Below, in pieces: positions 5,724 to 6,245 of a stretch of DNA of 6,245 nt; the first letter of the stretch is position 1, and each line of letters begins with the position of its first letter. Made by a program: the position numbers and the translations under genes. The notes beneath the pieces were generated by a model, which saw nothing but the letters and a program-made list of their open reading frames with translations, ran no database searches and was not told where the DNA came from. The stretch is from positions 1 to 6,245 of the forward strand of contig JALZUF010000056.1 of NCBI GenBank assembly GCA_023301785.1. The letters run 5' to 3'. This stretch comes from Alphaproteobacteria bacterium (GTDB taxonomy: Bacteria > Pseudomonadota > Alphaproteobacteria > Micavibrionales > Micavibrionaceae).

Positions 5724-6245
5724 TTACTGAAACGTAATTTCTGTTCTTCTGTTTGCTGGCTCACGAACACCATCGGCTGTTTCAACCATCAGTTCGCTTT
5801 CACCGCGGTGATTAACGCTCAGTAAGCTTGCATCAACACCACGTTGTGTCATTGCATCACGAACAACGTTTGCACGCTTCATAGATAGCTTCTGGTTGTA
5901 AGCACGAGAACCTGATGTATCTGTGTGACCAACAAGGTCAATAGAGACAAGCTGACGTGTTTTCGCTTCTTCTGCCGCTGCATCAAGAATGCTGTTTGCA
6001 CCAGCGTTCAGGCTACTTTGGTCAAAGTCAAAGAATACGATGTACTTAGCATTTTCGATTTTCATCGGTTGCGCTGGGTCAACATCAAAAGGTTGTTCTG
6101 CAACAGGCTCTGGCATTGGAGCAGGAGCGGCAGGCATTGCTGCTTCTAACTGACCAAGGGCATCCATGAACTGTGATTTACAAGCAGAGATTTGATTTGG
6201 TTGGAAGTTTTCTTCTTGCTCTTCAATCCAGCAATCAAAACGTGT
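5724..6245 (-). CDS. OmpA-family protein with C-terminal peptidoglycan-binding domain, 5' end outside window
   Basis: An envelope protein ending in an OmpA-like domain, which in this family binds the diaminopimelate of peptidoglycan and tethers outer membrane to cell wall. The frame is open to the window edge, so the start is outside; 173 residues are visible, and the ATG at 6167 is internal. Visible residues 1-26 (TRFDCWIEEQEEN to ACKSQF) carry two cysteines (5 and 22) and match a segment I associate with alphaproteobacterial OmpA-domain proteins. A Pro/Ala-rich linker (about 38-52) follows. The OmpA domain spans about 66-173, with FDFDQSSL, the core VGHTDTSG motif (H107, D109), R124 and the closing NRR (165-167). 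Export must be assumed because the signal sequence is not visible. It is the last gene of its transcript, ending in a strong terminator. Identity as Pal itself is not supported. Confidence 0.93.
   Translation of the reverse strand, partial: TRFDCWIEEQEENFQPNQISACKSQFMDALGQLEAAMPAAPAPMPEPVAEQPFDVDPAQPMKIENAKYIVFFDFDQSSLNAGANSILDAAAEEAKTRQLVSIDLVGHTDTSGSRAYNQKLSMKRANVVRDAMTQRGVDASLLSVNHRGESELMVETADGVREPANRRTEITFQ

Noticed and set aside
5925..6149. Plus-strand open frame within the OmpA-family gene
   Set aside because: Antisense to the conserved OmpA domain and linker; no independent support.
5724..6167. A complete 147-residue OmpA protein starting at the ATG at 6167
   Set aside because: The frame stays open to the window edge and the upstream codons encode a recognisable OmpA-protein segment, so this Met is internal and no signal peptide follows it.

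Overview
The window reads as chromosomal core-type DNA from an alphaproteobacterium. Sampled lines run from the 30s to the 50s in percent GC. The lineage call rests on the OmpA-family protein at the right end, whose FDCW-to-CK segment ahead of the OmpA domain I associate with Rhodospirillales-like proteins, and on the TrkH loop GSTTCGIKVFRFQ, which is of the alphaproteobacterial type. I could not test the placement further. I see no mobile element, CRISPR array, tRNA or rRNA.

Left block (1-2311, plus strand): the 3' three quarters of hslO (redox chaperone Hsp33), then a small predicted outer-membrane lipoprotein gene that overlaps hslO by 8 nt, then a 336-residue predicted lipoprotein gene. 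The last has its own strong promoter-like sequence directly after the previous stop codon. It is the least explained gene here; its C-terminal part loosely resembles the Tiki/ChaN/TraB-type fold.

Middle and right block (2317-6245, minus strand, so read right to left): an OmpA-family C-terminal domain protein, cut by the window edge and closed by a clear intrinsic terminator; an M14-type zinc carboxypeptidase-like protein without a signal peptide; a complete TrkH potassium transporter subunit; and an EamA-family 10-TM transporter. The last three are closely spaced (43 and 13 nt) and probably co-transcribed, although trkH appears to have its own promoter. The two blocks converge with only 5 nt between stop codons.

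No obvious novel multi-gene system is present. The points most worth a second look are: (1) two promoter-like sequences, for the 336-residue lipoprotein and for trkH, placed so that the predicted transcript starts at or next to the ATG, suggesting leaderless mRNAs; (2) the absence of a good Shine-Dalgarno sequence at all five visible starts; (3) the orphan Tiki/ChaN-like lipoprotein; and (4) the Hsp33-lipoprotein coupling. Apart from the 129-nt region at 5595-5723, which holds a promoter and a terminator, the window is almost entirely coding.
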